Shown here: in pieces, positions 24,788 through 38,050 of the stretch
Position numbering within the stretch: position 1 is the stretch's first letter
Layout of the letters: every line of letters begins with the position of its first letter
NCBI GenBank assembly: GCA_011317545.1
Contig: WUJK01000001.1
Coordinates: 3,267,001 to 3,331,000 of the forward strand
Direction: 5' to 3'
Source of the DNA: Coniella vitis
Lineage: Eukaryota; Ascomycota; Sordariomycetes; Diaporthales; Schizoparmaceae
Length of the DNA stretch: 64,000 nt
Notes under the pieces: generated by a model
What the model was told of the DNA's origin: nothing
Database searches by the model: none
What the model saw: only the letters and a program-made list of their open reading frames with translations
Program-made: the position numbers and the translations under genes

Positions 24788-27312
24788 TACCATTCAGTAT
24801 GGATGGCTGGTTGGCTTGAGGGTCGAGGAGCCAAGGTGAAATTTGCTGACCACAGACGGCAAAGAGAAAGAGGGTTTGGCCTGTCCACCCTGGTATGCCG
24901 GTGTTGAACCGCGGCTACCACACGGTACATGGTACGTCGCTGGTGAAAGTACTGTACGTTCTCAGTAGTACATAGTACAGCTGGCTCGTACCCGGGGGTG
25001 GAGCAGGGTTTGGCCTTTGCACAGATAGGGCAGGGACAAGGGCCTTAGTACAGGGGTCGGGGCACTTGAGCAGAGCCAAGCACGGGCCGCAACTGACAAG
25101 CTCTCTTGGCCTCGAGCAATCCATGCTTTGCAATGGGGAGTAAAGTACGACTTGGTCCGCTTTTGCACGGTGAGTTGAGACGGTATTGCTCGCACCGCTG
25201 GGCAGCAAAAAGAGGAACGGAGAAGCACACGCAGAAGCATAAGCAGAAGCAGAAGCAATGCATGGGTAAGCCAAAGACAAGAGGGGGGCAGGGAGTCATC
25301 AGGGAGATAGGGCTGCATCGTTGCAATTGGAGGGCTTGAATTTCTGCTGCTGCTTTTTGCGAACCGGGCAAAAAGACGATGCTCGCTTGCATAGTCCTTG
25401 GACCTTTGTTTTTTTCCTTTTTTTTTCTTTTCTTTCGCATTTACATGGTCCCGCACACAACGTCCCGTGCCGTACAGCCCAGATTACCACGACGGACTTG
25501 GTCGAAGAGTCTACCTCTGTTCTGGGCAGTCCATAGTCCTCATACACAGTAATATGCAGTCAACCTTGACGGCGGTACTGCGGTACTACTCTTCCGAGCA
25601 TCCTGTACCTGGCATTTGGCCCCATGCTTGGCTTGGCTGGCCAAGTGCCAGCCAGGCACCTTCCGTTTCTCCGTTGCGGCCCGCTGTACTACTGTACTAC
25701 TAGTACAAAGTATAGCACGATGGATATCACAGTACATCGCATGTAGAAGTACTCTTGGTCCTTATTAGAAGTACATATGAGTGCCTTGCTCCGGTGTCCC
25801 GACTGGTTCTCTTCTGCAGCGCCAGCACCAGCACCGCCATCATCATCATCATCATTCTCATCATAGTACTGCATCAGACTCGCAGCCCCTCATGACCTGT
25901 TCTGGTAATCTTCAGCAGGACATGGATGAATTTAGATCAAGTTGCATCTGCTGCCCTTTTAGGCGCTTGCTAGTGCCGTCATCTCATGTTTGTGTGTCTA
26001 CCTAGGTACCTGTTCAGCGTGTCGATGGCCAGGTACCACGGTACTCTGTGTCCCGCGCTGCCGGCTATGATAGCGCGCACCCCCGGCCACGACCGGCAGG
26101 ATCCATGCTGCCGCGGCAACTCTCTACATAGTACTGCCCCACTGAGCACAGACTACATAGTATTGTGTAAGTACCCAGGTATCCAGTTCCTCTGTCCATA
26201 GTAAATCTGTACGTACATATTGACATCTTCAGGGCCCTTGGGCTGCTGCCGCCGCCGCTGCTGCTGCTGCTCATCTGGCCCATGCAGTACTAATGAACAG
26301 CATGAATGGGGTAGCACAGAGAACGCCTCAGTGAGGGCACATGGACCGCTTTGGCCCACCCATCTCCAGGACTCGATGCCGCCATCCGCGCCGAGGATGC
26401 TGGCCGGTCGCGGGTTTTTCCTTTTGGTGGTGTTTTCTTGATCCTCTCTGCCATGCACCCTGGACCAGATGACTGCGCCGGCTGGACCCGAATACACACA
26501 GCCCTGGCTGCGTACATGATAGTATGTGCATACTATCGGTGGTACCCACGTATGCACAAGACCTTGGGCCGGGTCGGATGCAACTTCTGGCTAATAAAGT
26601 GGAATATCTAGGCTACGCCATCACGGATACGCAGTTTACTACCATGTAACATGGCAGCAGCAGCAGCAGCAGCAGCTCCACCCCTCTCAGCCGCTCAGCC
26701 TTTCCAGCCGCTCGCAGCACGCCAACCGCAGCATGCACTCACTGCTCCATCGTTCAAAGAACAAGACGGGCCAGCAGTCTGGACCTCGAGCCAGCCTCTC
26801 CTTGCTATGTGCACACGTCTCTTGCTCCTCGTATCAATGGGCAGGGTTGCAGCGTCCCTTTGGAAAGGTTACCATGTACTACAGGGCCTGCGCTTGCGCT
26901 TGCGCCTGCGCCTGACGGCAGACCCAAGCTCTGGCGAGGCGAGAGCCCATTTTCCAAGCCACACCGAAAGTAACTGCCATTTTATATTACATACAGGCAC
27001 GAGCGCGGGCGCCGGCGCGGGCACGCACACGCGTGATCGTACCGCTGGCTCCAGCCGGCCGCCATCCTTTCTCTAGTCTGGCCATCGCCTGGGGATCGTC
27101 TTCAGTTTGGGCCAATACCTATGCACATAGTCTACCTTATTGGCATGGTACACGGCATCGAGCTACCCGACTATTGTGCATAGCACTATGCGGAGCAATT
27201 GTCCTGAAAGGGGCATGCAAACGCGCTACGGCACCCAATCGAGTGGCCCGCGGCCCAAGTGAGTCCACATGTGCTGCTATGATCATCGCAGCAGCAAGTT
27301 GGGTTTGTACTA

Positions 27313-27350
27313 TGCTGCTGCTACATAGTACTGCTGCTGCTGCTGCTGCT
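27313..27350. repeat. (TGC)n tract interrupted by one TACATAGTAC unit
   Basis: Three TGC units (27313–27321) are followed by TACATAGTAC (27322–27331) and then six TGC units (27332–27349). Removing the 10-mer leaves an unbroken, in-phase TGC array. Confidence 0.93.
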
Positions 27351-27569
27351 TAGTGGCACTGTCCGTCCCGCACCTGTCAGACGGTCTGACCCGTTTGCCG
27401 TCGCTTCTCTTTCTCCATTTTCCTGCCTCGTCAAAAACCAACGAGACAAAGGAGAAGTCCATAGTATGCACGCAGCTTCCTATGGAGTTGGGAGAGATGA
27501 GCCGAGTGGGGGAAAGGAAGGAGGGGACCAGAAAAGGACCCCACAGGCTGCATGCCTGCCTTCATTGAT

Positions 27570-27598
27570 TACATAGTACATAGTACTCTTACATAGTA
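27570..27598. repeat. Three TACATAGTA words, two overlapping
   Basis: Exact copies start at 27570, 27577 and 27590, all in the same orientation. The first two share the terminal TA, so the period is 7 bp. A further copy is at 27857. Confidence 0.93.
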
Positions 27599-28910
27599 TG
27601 AGAGCCATGATTACACAGCACCATGTACAGGGTACCATAATGTACTAGAGTACATGAACCAGCAACAAGCCAAGGGACCCCCTCCCACCCGCTCACGGAC
27701 GGCGGTCCGCCATGCCAGTCTTTGGGAGAGGGGAAGAAGAAAGGCCAGGCACGAGTCGGCCTGTCAAATCACAAAAGACAGCAGCCCACACGGGTGACCA
27801 AAGAGGAAGGACGGGAGGGCTTCTCCACAACGGCAACCGTCCCCAGGACATAGTAGTACATAGTACATGAGTACATCGAAGGCAATTTAACCAACTGTTC
27901 GCCACCTCTTCTGGTCTTGGTTTTTCTTCTCTTTTCTTGATGTATGGCGCCATTTCAGGGTGGACAGAGGACGGTGCTGAAGAAGAACAAGAAGATTAGT
28001 AGTGCCCTAGACAGCTCTGATGTTTGTCCTTTGTCCCGTTTTCCTCTGGCCACGATGGATAACCCCTCGCAAGTACATCGGTACCTAGAGTCTGGGTCCC
28101 TGCAGAGGATCCTTGTTTCCATTTTCCCAGGCTTTCGGTCAGCAGCACAAAAGGCCAGAGCCATGTTGCTGTGCCTGATTACCACTATGTGCCTAGGTAG
28201 GTACCTACGTGAGTACGATAGGGGATCAGGTTTGGAAACAACAACCAGCCGCAGCGGGGGGTTTTGGGGGGCCGCAATATGCGCTCTAGCAGCATCGGCC
28301 ATTGGATTGGTTTTACGGAAGGGATTTGACAATTTTCTATGTGAAGTGTGAGAAAAAGAGACCAGCCCCTGGAATCGGCCAATACTCATCACAACCGATG
28401 TATTTATTGATCAAGGACTTGGGCTGCAGGTATTGTGCAGCGTTTGGGGCGGGGGAATAACCTGCCAAGCCAGCGGCTAAGTACTATGAGTATGGGTGCT
28501 GGGCTGAATTTTTGATAGATAAAAACGAATGATAATACTTACCCCTCCCCCAGGGTTCTTTTACAATACAGACAAGAACATTCAAAACAAAAAGCGAGCG
28601 GCAACATTATCGTACACCCCTCCATCCATCCATCCCATGCATAGTACTTGCAAAAGAAAGTTTACAGGTGCACCGTACTATGAGTCTGTGGCTTTCGGCA
28701 CACGGCGAGGAGGAAGTAGGAGCGGGTGGAGGAAGAAAGAAAGAAAAAAAAGGTGACCATGATGATCTCCATTCCAAAACGGATGCTGCCGCTCGGGATG
28801 ACTGCTCCATCGAGCCTAGGGCGCTCACCGACCCGGCTTTTTAGAAACATGGGCGGGTGCGGGCCTGACGAACCCGCGAAAGGATAGGGGAAGTGAACAA
28901 GAAAGAAAGG

Positions 28911-28950
28911 GCGAGAGAGCGAGAGAGCGAGAGAGAGAGAGAGAGAAGAG
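28911..28950. repeat. (GA)n tract
   Basis: A purine-only GA run with a few GC interruptions, a potential triplex or GAGA-factor type sequence. Its mirror image, a (TC)n run, is at 30437–30472. Confidence 0.88.
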
Positions 28951-29939
28951 GGAAAGAGGGTTCTTGTTAAACTTGTATGTGGGTAAGTAACTATGGTGTG
29001 TACTATGTGTGCGGGTGTGGGTGAAAGTGGATGCTTGCCGAGGCTATATACCATGTGTTATGGTGTGCTGTGCGTGTGCCTTATTTGGTGTGTGAGAGGA
29101 TATCAACAAGGAACCTGGAAAACGAAAAGAATGCACATGAGCAAGAAGGAAAAACAAAGAATGGAATAATGTGCTGAATAATAAAGGCGAATGGCTTGCG
29201 ACTGGATGAAATCCCTGAGTTCATCAAAGTTTCCCTCGGGCCGCCCTGCACGCCATCAGACGGAAAGGGACTTGTCCTATGATGATACATTACGACCCAA
29301 CACACCATGTACTTACTGTACTGGCTTGAAGATGGTGTTTGGCAGAGGGAGAGATACAACCACAAAGAAAAAGACAGAACCCCAACGTACGAGGGTCAAG
29401 GGCAAGGAACTCTGAGGCACCACAGAAATGGGGGGGGGGGTGTGGTTTTGGAATAGATCAGATATCAAGAAACACTGTTTCTGCATCTCTTATTTCCTTG
29501 TTCTTCTTTCTGGGATTGACTTGCTTTTCTGCATGTGCCATCCAGTCCTTACAACAGAGTTGCAACAACGTTGGGCTATTCACCGTGCATATCCGTACTC
29601 TCTTCCACTTTTTCCCTTGCTTGATCAGTCAGACCAAGACTGCGCCGAGGCATCTATCTATCTGCCCTCCCCATGTACGTGCTCCAGATTCATGTCCCAC
29701 TCACACCACCCCCGGTCGAGGCGGAATGCTACCTTTGTGGGCCGCCGCGAGCGGCCGGTCTGTGATGGGTGATGGGGTGTTGTGCATAAGGTCATCCTTT
29801 TTTGTGGAACAGTCTTGCCCCCCCTTGTATGTACAGGCACTTTTGGGACCTCTTGAATCTCGGCAAAAATCAAAAGCAAAGTCTCGAAAATATGTGTATC
29901 ATGTACGAGTGTGTACTTGCTATGTATACTATGTAAACC

Positions 29940-29977
29940 TGCCTGGCTGGCTGGCTGCCTGCCTGCCTGCCTGTCTG
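29940..29977. repeat. (CTGG)n(CTGC)n tetranucleotide tract
   Basis: Tandem CTGG units pass into CTGC units. The tract starts five bases after a TACTATGTA word at 29927–29935. Confidence 0.85.
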
Positions 29978-30672
29978 GGGGCCCCTTTTTGCAGGCTGGG
30001 TGCAGTGGAAAGGCATCTTTTCTTTACATAACAAGATTTTTGAGACTGAGATATCAAGATGGTTGGTGCCCATATGCTGCGGATGGTCCCGTCAAATGAA
30101 GATACGGGAGTCTTCCTGCTTTCCCCGCCAGATGACCTTGATTGTGTGGTCTTTGTACCAACAAGACGAGAAAACACCGCCGTGTAATTTCCAGTTGCTT
30201 GAAAGGTCATCCTGCAATACTTGACTGTCACACAGCGTGTGGGCTTCCTCCATACTAGAACACTTTATTAGTATATATATATATTGCTGATGAGGCTGTG
30301 CGCACTTGAGTGTGTTCCTTGATTGCCTGCTATGTAACGCTGACTGACATCTGACGTGCCGCTGACCTTCAGGGTCCCCTTTCTCTTTGGGCGTTGCAAG
30401 TTGCACAGCCCTTGCCACTGTATGTCGTTGATCTTTTCTCTCTCTCTCTCTCTCTCTCTCTCCCTCTCTCTCATTTCCCCCCCTTCGATTTTTTCTTTCT
30501 TCGCTTCGCTTCCTTGTCCGAGGAACGGGAACACGGTAGGGCTGCTCAACACCACGGCACAACCCCCCAGCAATACGGTACGGTATACTACCCTCTCCTG
30601 GCCGGGGAAGAGTGCCTATGAATGTGGAGTCACGGGATGGTCATCAAAATATGTCAGTAGTGATGCTTTTTT

Positions 30673-30699
30673 TATATATATATATATATATAAATATAT
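30673..30699. repeat. (TA)n tract
   Basis: A run of TA with one interruption near its end. A shorter TA run is at about 30271–30285. No coding association. Confidence 0.88.
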
Positions 30700-32640
30700 T
30701 CTTTACATGTGTCACAGCAGTCACGCCGAGATCCGTGAATCATAAATTGCAAATGCACGCACGTACTATCAAAGACCACAAATCAAGAGAGAAAACTTCT
30801 TATACCTGCCTCCCGAGGAAATCATATCGTCAACAAGGTTTGGCATGGATGGTGGCTTGGGTGGAAAAGACCACTTCGTTCCCAACGAGGTGTACATTCA
30901 CCTGAGAACGCAGGTGACAGGTCCACGACAAGAAGGTACTTATCGCCCAGAATTCCTTGCATATCAGAACTTGACAACAGCTTGTGTCATCGAAACGATC
31001 CTCCTGCCTCTTTCGGGGTCCTGCAAGATGCTGAATTGGATGGGGGAAGAATCGCGTGTCTGAGCTATATTTTATACCACTTAGTATACATCCCTAATGG
31101 AGCACCACATGTGCCGGCAACGAAAGTACTTGCTATTCCGAGTCATTTTGAAAAAGTACACTCCGCGTTGTGTCTCCAGTGCCCCGCTTAGCTGTCTGTG
31201 TTACTCGCTCACTGAATCACTCACCTCGTACTGGGCCTTACTGCGACACCGACACCCTTTTTCCAGAGGCCGATCTGGTCTCAACATGCGCTCGGCACAA
31301 AAGAGCATACTGCGATCTCGGCCTGCCCTGAGCTTTGCTGACCTCGGTTCTACATTGCTACGATGTAGATACTTTAGTATACACATGCCATGCAGACGAG
31401 AAATGAGAATCTGAAACAGCTATTCGAATCTTGTCAGCAGCTTGTTCATCCTTTCTTCTCACCAGGCGTGTGTGGTGCCAGCCTCTGGCCCCCAAACATG
31501 GAATGGGATTTGCCAAGAGCCGTTGCGGATTGACCTTTCATTTTATTGTAAGATACGAGCACAAATCAGAAGAATACAAGGGGAGGAAATTCTCCTGCGT
31601 ATGGAATTTTTTTGGATGAAAAAAAAGGAGAGACACTACGATATCAAGAACTGATTTTGGGATTTGATTGAGCCTCGAGTTGGTGCATGCAGCAATAGAC
31701 GTACATTTCTGAGTAGACACCGGATATAATTCCTGGTTATTAAACACGACCTTGTCTCTTTTTGAGACTCATCAGTTTTCGCACACAATGGCTGAATGAC
31801 CTATCACGTTGATTGTATTTCAATTTTTTTTAAAAAATTGCGCAAGAGATCGCTTTTGGAAAAAGAGAAAAAACAAAACAAAAACCACCTCGTGCCCGAG
31901 CCCCTCTGAAAAAATGTCCTTGAGGTGCTTTCCAGGTGCGACAACAGAGAGCGAGAGGCGTGGCGTCAGCGTTCCAACTGCTAACTTTCGGTCATTCGGT
32001 CAAAGTATGGTTGGTGGTCCTGAGCAATGTGCCTAGCTTCTCTTATTAGTAATTCTTTCGTGACGATAGCCTGTGGCAAGTCCTAAATACATATAGTAAG
32101 CAGCCCCCCCCCCTGGCACCCTGGGCCTTTCCCCCCCCTTTACTATGAGCCGTCCCGTGCCGTGTCACTAGTTCCAATCGATAGAATAAACGGCCGTCTC
32201 CCCTTTTTTTTCCCCCCTTCCCCTCCTCCCAAGGTTGCGCCCACGGAATACTACCAGACGACGACCAGACTGCCAAATCTGGGTTCGTCAAGTTGGACGC
32301 AACAAAGAAAAAGCCAAGAAATCAAAACCCTCTGTGCGCAGGGAAGGACCGGGGGGGGGGGAAGAAGGAAAATAAAACGCGCCAAGTGAGATCCTTGTAG
32401 TTTCTTCAGCACTTGCGCAAACCATGCTGCTGCAGGTCTCACTCAGCTGGAAAAGGGAAAAAGAAAAATAGAAAAGACAAGAACAGATCAGCCCCTTCTG
32501 CAACAACAGCAGCAGTAGTATGCTATAGTGGTGTCACTACATGGTACATCCTATCTCATGTACATCCATAGATGCATCGCCATACGGAACAAGCAAGTAC
32601 CTAGGTTGCATGTGTATGATATCGACTGCCGACGGCTTGC

Positions 32641-32661
32641 TTTTTTTTTTTTTTTTTTTTT
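32641..32661. repeat. T21 homopolymer
   Basis: Twenty-one consecutive T residues. No element boundaries or duplicated flanks were seen on either side. Confidence 0.9.
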
Positions 32662-33084
32662 GGTTGTACTTGATTTACTTTGCTAACTTGCTTATTAACA
32701 AAAGAAAAAGAAGCCCGCCCAAAAAGAAATCAAAGAAAACCAATGTAAAGTATGGATCCCGAACTATGTACTATGTAGAGGAAATGTCGCCATGGAAGGC
32801 CCCCGAAAAAAGCAAAGAACACACAGCAGCTGGCATCATCCTTGTCTCCAGCCCATCAAGGCTGAACAGGATTTCCCGGGCATCAACCATGTTGTGTTCA
32901 GCTACTGTTCCAAAATGTTGGGCTGTAGGCGAGAATACGACCTTTTGTCAAAGATGCCATCCCAGAGACATATTATACCATATCTGGAATGAATCGAGGA
33001 ATCCACTGATATCCGCGGAACGCTTTCTCCCGTTACGATGGTACACACGTCTCGGATTTGGGGAGGTTGCGTCTGATGCCAATA

Positions 33085-33140
33085 ACAACAACAACAACAA
33101 CAACAACAACAACGACGACGACGACGACGACGATGATGAT
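33085..33140. repeat. (AAC)n(GAC)n(GAT)n compound trinucleotide tract
   Basis: About ten AAC units pass into seven GAC units and then three GAT units, the successive units differing by single-base steps. A frame across it would read poly-Asn then poly-Asp, but the surrounding frame is not protein-like, so it is treated as non-coding. Confidence 0.88.
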
Positions 33141-34442
33141 AAGCGGCATGTCAAACTGATACATTGGATAATATGTTTGTACTACCAATATGTAATGTGA
33201 CATCTCATGTGTGTACACAGTCATGACGCCAAAACCAGTCAAATCTCGCTTCTCCAGCTAGCAGACGGAGAAACGGCCGGCCGGTCGATGACTGAGGCAA
33301 CTCGGTGAAGGCGCAAAAAGAGACAGCTGCATATCACATGAGGTGATCATGACCCGAGAATCATGAATCACACAAGGGGCCATGTCGTTCCTGCCCTGCA
33401 GTCCCCCTCTCCCTCGCAAACTGAGCAATACCGAGACCAAGCGTGCAGTGCCTTGCCCCCCCCCTACCTACATAGTAAGTACCGCTGCTGCCGGAACCAA
33501 CAGCGCCTGTTGGGCGCCTGTGGCTGGCCTGTTTTGCCGCCCAGAGGCGCCGGCTCGGCCCCCAAAACCACCCCCCTCCCCCAAGCCCGGTCGCCATCAC
33601 CAGCAAACCACCCCTCGAAGGATTCTGGACGATCTACGATGTCTGCATCCTGGAGCCCCCCATACATACACACACAGTACAGCCTATGTACAATGGTCTT
33701 GTATCGTAGCATTGGCTGCGCGGGAAGGAATTGTCCGTTTCCAGCCACTTTTTTGCTTATTTTCGCAGTGGATGTACTTGTGTGGATTCGTGCAAGTGTG
33801 GGTGCGCCGTGCGGGCCCTCCCAACCACAACCAGGACATGGGGAGCGCCTTGCGAGATGGATTGGACCGACCGTTGGTAGACAAAGCCCAGTATCGTTGC
33901 TAGACAGGAGCATGGGGGAAAGAGTTGACCAGGCCTAGACGGCAGGCACGACTTAACCGCGCCATCCACGGGAAAACATGGACGGACGGCCCTTGGTCAG
34001 GGACCCATGCTGACAAACACGGTACGGAAACAAAAAGGTAATATATAGTGAACAATTTGCGTGACTCGACACCACGCCTGGGCTTGGTCTTGGTGAGGCG
34101 CATGTGCGCATCGGCCGTCCATGTGGCACTGGAGTGTCGTCTGAGCCGCTTGTCGTCGAAACCTGCAGAGCCCAATGCCACGCTCATGGCGTCACACGTG
34201 CCGTTGGTGCACCACTGCAACGCTTGGACTGGCTTGGGAGTAGGAGTTGTGCTGCGCACACAGCCCAAGAGCTACTACTATGGTATGTGCATACAAAGGA
34301 GTACGGTGGACTCGAGCTCTGGTGGAGAATTGGGTCGACTGCCTCAGTGGGGGGCCTCTCGCATGTGCTCGTACTATGTAGTGCATCGAAGCACACATTT
34401 GTGGAATTGTTTGCGTGTGGGTTCTCTGCCAAGATGGCACTG

Positions 34443-34458
34443 TACTATGTACTATGTA
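34443..34458. repeat. Overlapping tandem pair of TACTATGTA
   Basis: Two copies overlap by two bases (starts 34443 and 34450), giving the same 7-bp period as at 27570. Further single copies are nearby at 34372, 34897 and 35068. Confidence 0.93.
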
Positions 34459-35649
34459 CACAACATCTTGGGTATGAGCGTCCCACATCGTGAACTTTCG
34501 GCTCCAGAGGCTGGCCGCAAACGAGCAGAGTCGAATGCGAAGACAAAGCGAAGTGGCATGGCCTGGTCTCTGCAGCGAGGACTGGGCCTGACGTGACGTG
34601 ACTGTCTGTCATCACTGGCAAGCAAGCTACTAGAGTAGGCATAACGCAGACCTTGTTTTGTCGACGATGCATGGCAGTCACTGACGGCAGCGCCTCGATC
34701 GAGCAGGCGCAGCTTGCGATGGTTACATGAGGCTGCAGGTGCTTGCAGTATGTAACATGCACAAACCACTGCCCCTCTCTTATTAGCACATTGCGGCGCA
34801 AGGCAGCCTGCTCGCCTCGCGCGAGCCAATTCGTGCGCATTCGCTTGGGAGGTGGGCCGAGAGAGCCAGTGCAGGGGTCCCAGAGCAAATGGCTAGTACT
34901 ATGTAGAGGGTCAACTACGGTGGGGGGGGGGCCTGCGCAATGCGGCCTGCAGGCCACACCTAAAGTGGGTTCATGACTGCAGGCGCGCAAACGCCTGCCC
35001 CCATTCCCATTCTTGCCCAGTTCCGGAATTTCGTCTGATGGGGCCGCCGTCCGTCCGATAAACACACTACTATGTAAGGACTCCTGCTCCTGCACCTCGA
35101 ACCCCGCTCTATGTTTGTGTGCCTGGGCGCCTAGGCCCGCGGGCCTGGTGCCTGTCTCTCGACCCTTACTAGTAAGTACCCTTGCTGTTGCATATCCTGG
35201 CTCTTCGGGAATTGGTGTCGCGATATGTCTGTACTGAAAAATATATTGGAGGACTTTGTTTGGCTATCTTCTTCGCGGTGTGGCTTCTGTATGAGGTTTG
35301 TTGTTGGAGATTGTCTGCCCTGATGCAGTCTTGTCTCGCTCGCACACCAGGGCATGCAAAGTGTAAATTTGTCGGAATGGCTAGTCGCTGGACAGCGACG
35401 TTCTCTGAAGGCCGTTTGCGCAGACAAAAGCCCCAGCTTTTGGACATCAACAGTGGAGCTCGCCATCCAGTAGTACTCTGTATCATAGTATACATGGTAG
35501 TACAGATACTTGGTACCGTGTACTATACTGTAATGTACGAGGTGGGCATGCGGGGCCGTCGAATCGATCCACCTCGCTTGCGACTTCGGATATTTGACGC
35601 CTCGAGGACTGAGTGTGTCGCTGTACATAGTGCAACACACACGCAAGGC

Positions 35650-35665
35650 TACTATGTACATAGTA
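35650..35665. repeat. Perfect 16-bp palindrome TACTATGTACATAGTA
   Basis: Two words in opposite orientation overlap by two bases and form a perfect palindrome. Another single copy is at 35852. Confidence 0.93.
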
Positions 35666-37993
35666 TTGCTGGAACGTTGTGGTTCAGCATCTGTGCAAGC
35701 GTCGAGTCGTGCCCTACAGCGTTGCTTTTGTCAGTTGTTCGGCCGTAGCAAGCAGAATGCACCATGGCAAATGACCAATGTGTCTGCTTTGTTGCAGGTT
35801 GTTCGTGTGTTGCGCGCAGGCTGGTCTGGCAAGCGACGGTACGAAGTCTGTTACTATGTATAAGACAGCCTGTTGCGCCCACCACCCATCCTCAGATCCG
35901 CAAATGCAGAGGGGGGCAGCTTTCAACTGTGCGTGACTCTTTTTGGGAGGTCTATGATGTGCTCATGACTTGGTTGTCTGGCACAATTGGGTCCGAGGCT
36001 GCACCTCTCAACTTCACCAGCTGTGGCCAACCGCCCGTCCCCATTGCACTCCAAAAGCCGAAGTGGGTGCGGGCCCTCGCGAAAGTACATGGTATGCGAC
36101 CTCCAAGTCCTTGCTGCTTATGTTGCCTGCGCCCGTTGATCGACTTGGTGCGCCGTCTGTAAGCTGTCTTGCTCAAGCCGCCTGCATACCCGTGTCACCA
36201 ACAACGCTGGCCCTACTGCGTGTGATACGGCTCCCCTCCTCCACACTTCCTTGCTGGCTGGCAGCCGGTGAGATGGTATATCTGACCCGTGCACGCGCGC
36301 GCTGAAGAAAGAGACGTCGCGCCGACCGCGTTTTGGCATCGACTGTTGACTGGCGGGCTTGGCAGCGCCCGTTGGCGCATGAGCCAGAGAAAGAGATGCC
36401 TGGGGTCGTTTGTGACAATGGAGTTGTCCCAACATGGCTGCATACCGCAGATAGTGCGGTTGATGGTAGAGTCAAGTATCGCGATAATGTGCGCTTGTCG
36501 TTGCTGGTGCAGCACTCGATAGTACGCGCTGATGAAGCTGGTGCAGAAATGCATCACCAGATGATGTTCTGGACCTGGATGCTAGGCAGAGATTCTACAG
36601 CGGCTGCAGGTGTTTATTACACTGCATCTGTCTTCAAGTCACAGATACCCAGAATAGTGCAGAATCAAGCGCCGCGTTGAATGTATCTAGTACGCCACCA
36701 CTCTGCACTTGATCCGTTTTGGGGCTTTCCAATTTACCTAGGCACATTCATAGTACAGGATGCACTACAGTACTCGGGACTTCGATACTTAGGTACGTAC
36801 ATAGCCTTTGATTCTGCACTTGGACACACCCTGGCTGTTTGTGGCCCTGGCTTCCACTCTTGCTCCACTGAGAAATCAACCGCCCACCCTTCTTGACAGG
36901 AGCCCTTGTCGCTGGCAATCTCGTGAACCGAATTTTGCTTTGACCGGCCCCCATGCCCGCACGCCTTTCCCTTTTGGCCACTTGTCGCCCGTCTCGCCCA
37001 ACGGTCATCGAGAGATTTAGCGGGCCTGCCAGCCTCGACGAGAGCTTGTCGGGCGGTTTTGCTCAAATCAGATAGCCCTGTCTGCAAAGTCAGGGGCCAC
37101 TTGGTGCTCCGAGCTCCATCAAGCGTGCGCAAGCCAAAGAAGAGCCAGACACGAAAGGGAAAAGGCAACGAGAACTGAGAATCCAAACAGCAAGCAGCAG
37201 GGAGGGAGATGAAGGAGAGCAGGAGGGACTGGAAGTATTTCCGATATGCCCATTCTTGATAGAGCCAGAGTACTATGTATGCCAGAAACGTGCCACGCTA
37301 ATCTCCCATTGCTTTTCACCAGTGCCATCATCTTGCAACGCTCGCAGTCCGCGCCGGCCCAAGCTCGAGGGCAGGCTCACAGCATCTCGTCGAAGCGAGA
37401 CTGACGCCCTCTTGCCTATGGGGTGCTGAATGCAAGACCAAGAGACCAAGATTGCGAAGAAGGGCAAACGGGATAGAAGGGTAAAAGAGCCTTCTTGCTG
37501 TCTTCTGCAGCAGCCTTGTCTCTGTCGATTGTCGATGGTGGTGGCAGAACGCAGGCCTACCTACAAAGAGTACCAGAGTACATGCCATGTATTCGAGGGA
37601 CTTGCCGCAAGATGAGAGCTCCGTCTTGCGGCCCCCCATGCTGAAATGCACGGTCGAGGCCACTAGCCAGGAGTCCTTGATCCGTCGGCAAAACATCTCA
37701 GGGAACACGGTACCTGGAGAGCTGGGCTGGGCCGATGAATCTTGCAAACTCTATCCTCGGATCTCCTAGCGCCCAAAGGCCCCCAGAACCCCTGGAACAG
37801 CCGTCTGGCAGTCCCACTTGCTGCTTGTCGTCCTCGGTCAAATATCCAGGGCCCGTCCTCCGCCGCGGCTACATGGTTGTTATACTCTAGTAGCAGGGTA
37901 GAACGAGGCCCAGACACAACGCGCGCCCACTCGATGCATTGGCCGTTTCAACGACAACTGCTACCATGTATAGTATGAGGTGGTTACACCTTT

Positions 37994-38011
37994 GTATATG
38001 TATATATATAC

Positions 38012-38050
<39 letters not shown>
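37994..38050. repeat. (TA)n(TG)n compound microsatellite
   Basis: A TA-rich tract of about 35 bp passes directly into a TG run of about 20 bp. It lies about 1.1 kb upstream of the vib-1 start and could be a strand-unwinding or Z-DNA-prone element. Confidence 0.88.

Noticed and set aside
32541..33200. Open frame of 219 codons on the plus strand
   Set aside because: Its length is due to the AAC/GAC microsatellite (poly-Asn/Asp) and a poly-T tract (poly-Phe); the remainder is not protein-like.
33363..33938. Overlapping frames of 150–191 codons on both strands
   Set aside because: Three long frames overlap here, which reflects GC-rich, stop-poor DNA. No motif, no consistent codon use, no homology recognised.
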